Origin: Megascapheus bottae
Taxonomy: Eukaryota > Chordata > Mammalia > Rodentia > Geomyidae
Direction of reading: 5' to 3'
NCBI GenBank assembly: GCA_024803745.1
Contig: JANJXV010000024.1
Location: 15,633,927 to 15,697,926, forward strand
DNA length: 64,000 bases
Made by a program: the position numbers and the translations under genes. The notes below the pieces were generated by a model. That model was not told where the DNA came from. It did not search any database and worked only from the letters and a program-made list of their open reading frames with translations. Of the stretch, positions 63,962-64,000 are shown piece after piece; positions within the stretch are counted from its first letter, which is position 1; every line of letters begins with the position of its first letter.

Positions 63962-64000
63962 CACATCTTGTTTTTGAGATGGAGTCTCAGTAACTTTTAT

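Larger units (their letters stand above)
62474..64000 (+). other. EXOC4: EXOC4 intron, 5' part
   Basis: Begins with GTAAAT. The next EXOC4 exon (expected to continue with leucine-rich sequence LLLELLELL) is not reached. It contains a long TG repeat and SINE remnants. Confidence 0.85.

Noticed and set aside
1..64000. tRNA genes from the many A/B box matches
   Set aside because: The matches lie in ID-derived SINE units that lack acceptor-stem pairing and end in A tails.

Overview
The window is mammalian nuclear DNA, almost entirely intronic, from the gene for exocyst subunit EXOC4 (Sec8), which is transcribed on the + strand. Three internal coding exons are recognisable from their protein sequence and splice signals: 22394-22578 (185 nt), 32027-32136 (110 nt) and 62230-62473 (244 nt). 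Their reading phases interlock exactly (0/2, 2/1, 1/2). Joined, they encode a continuous stretch matching about residues 158-337 of the roughly 970-residue mammalian protein (numbering from memory). No first or last exon, promoter or poly(A) site of the gene is present. Introns cover 1-22393 (partial), 22579-32026 (9448 nt), 32137-62229 (30093 nt) and 62474-64000 (partial).

The repeat content points to a rodent, most likely of the castorimorph/geomyoid group (kangaroo rat, pocket mouse, pocket gopher or beaver); this is inferred from SINE structure, not proven. Two SINE types dominate. Type A is a dimer of two ID-like (tRNA-Ala-derived) units of about 185 bp. Type B is a chimera of a 7SL-derived B1-like unit and an ID-like unit of about 210-240 bp. 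About fifty copies are present, mostly antisense to EXOC4. There are also L1 copies of several ages, mostly antisense and mostly 3' fragments, a few old MIR elements, one MER5-like DNA transposon and two MLT1-like MaLR LTRs. Simple repeats are common and several lie in SINE tails.

Region by region: 1-22.4 kb is intron with scattered SINEs, old L1 pieces, a MIR split by a GA repeat, a MER5-like element, and two low-repeat stretches that look like conserved non-coding DNA (3.36-4.2 kb and 12.9-13.45 kb). 22.4-32.1 kb holds the first two exons and a 9.4 kb intron containing an MLT1 LTR invaded by a SINE with a (CTT)n(CTG)20 tail. 32.1-62.2 kb is a 30 kb intron with the largest L1 (about 38.65-41.8 kb), a nested L1-in-SINE insertion (51.5-53.0 kb) and several microsatellites. 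62.2-64 kb holds the third exon, a long (TG)n and SINE remnants.

I see no CRISPR array, operon, tRNA or rRNA gene, intact transposon gene or novel gene system. The points of interest are in repeat biology: ready-made splice signals in antisense SINEs, SINE tail microsatellites, a SINE subfamily with an internal duplication, nested and ultra-short L1 insertions, and repeat-poor candidate regulatory blocks.
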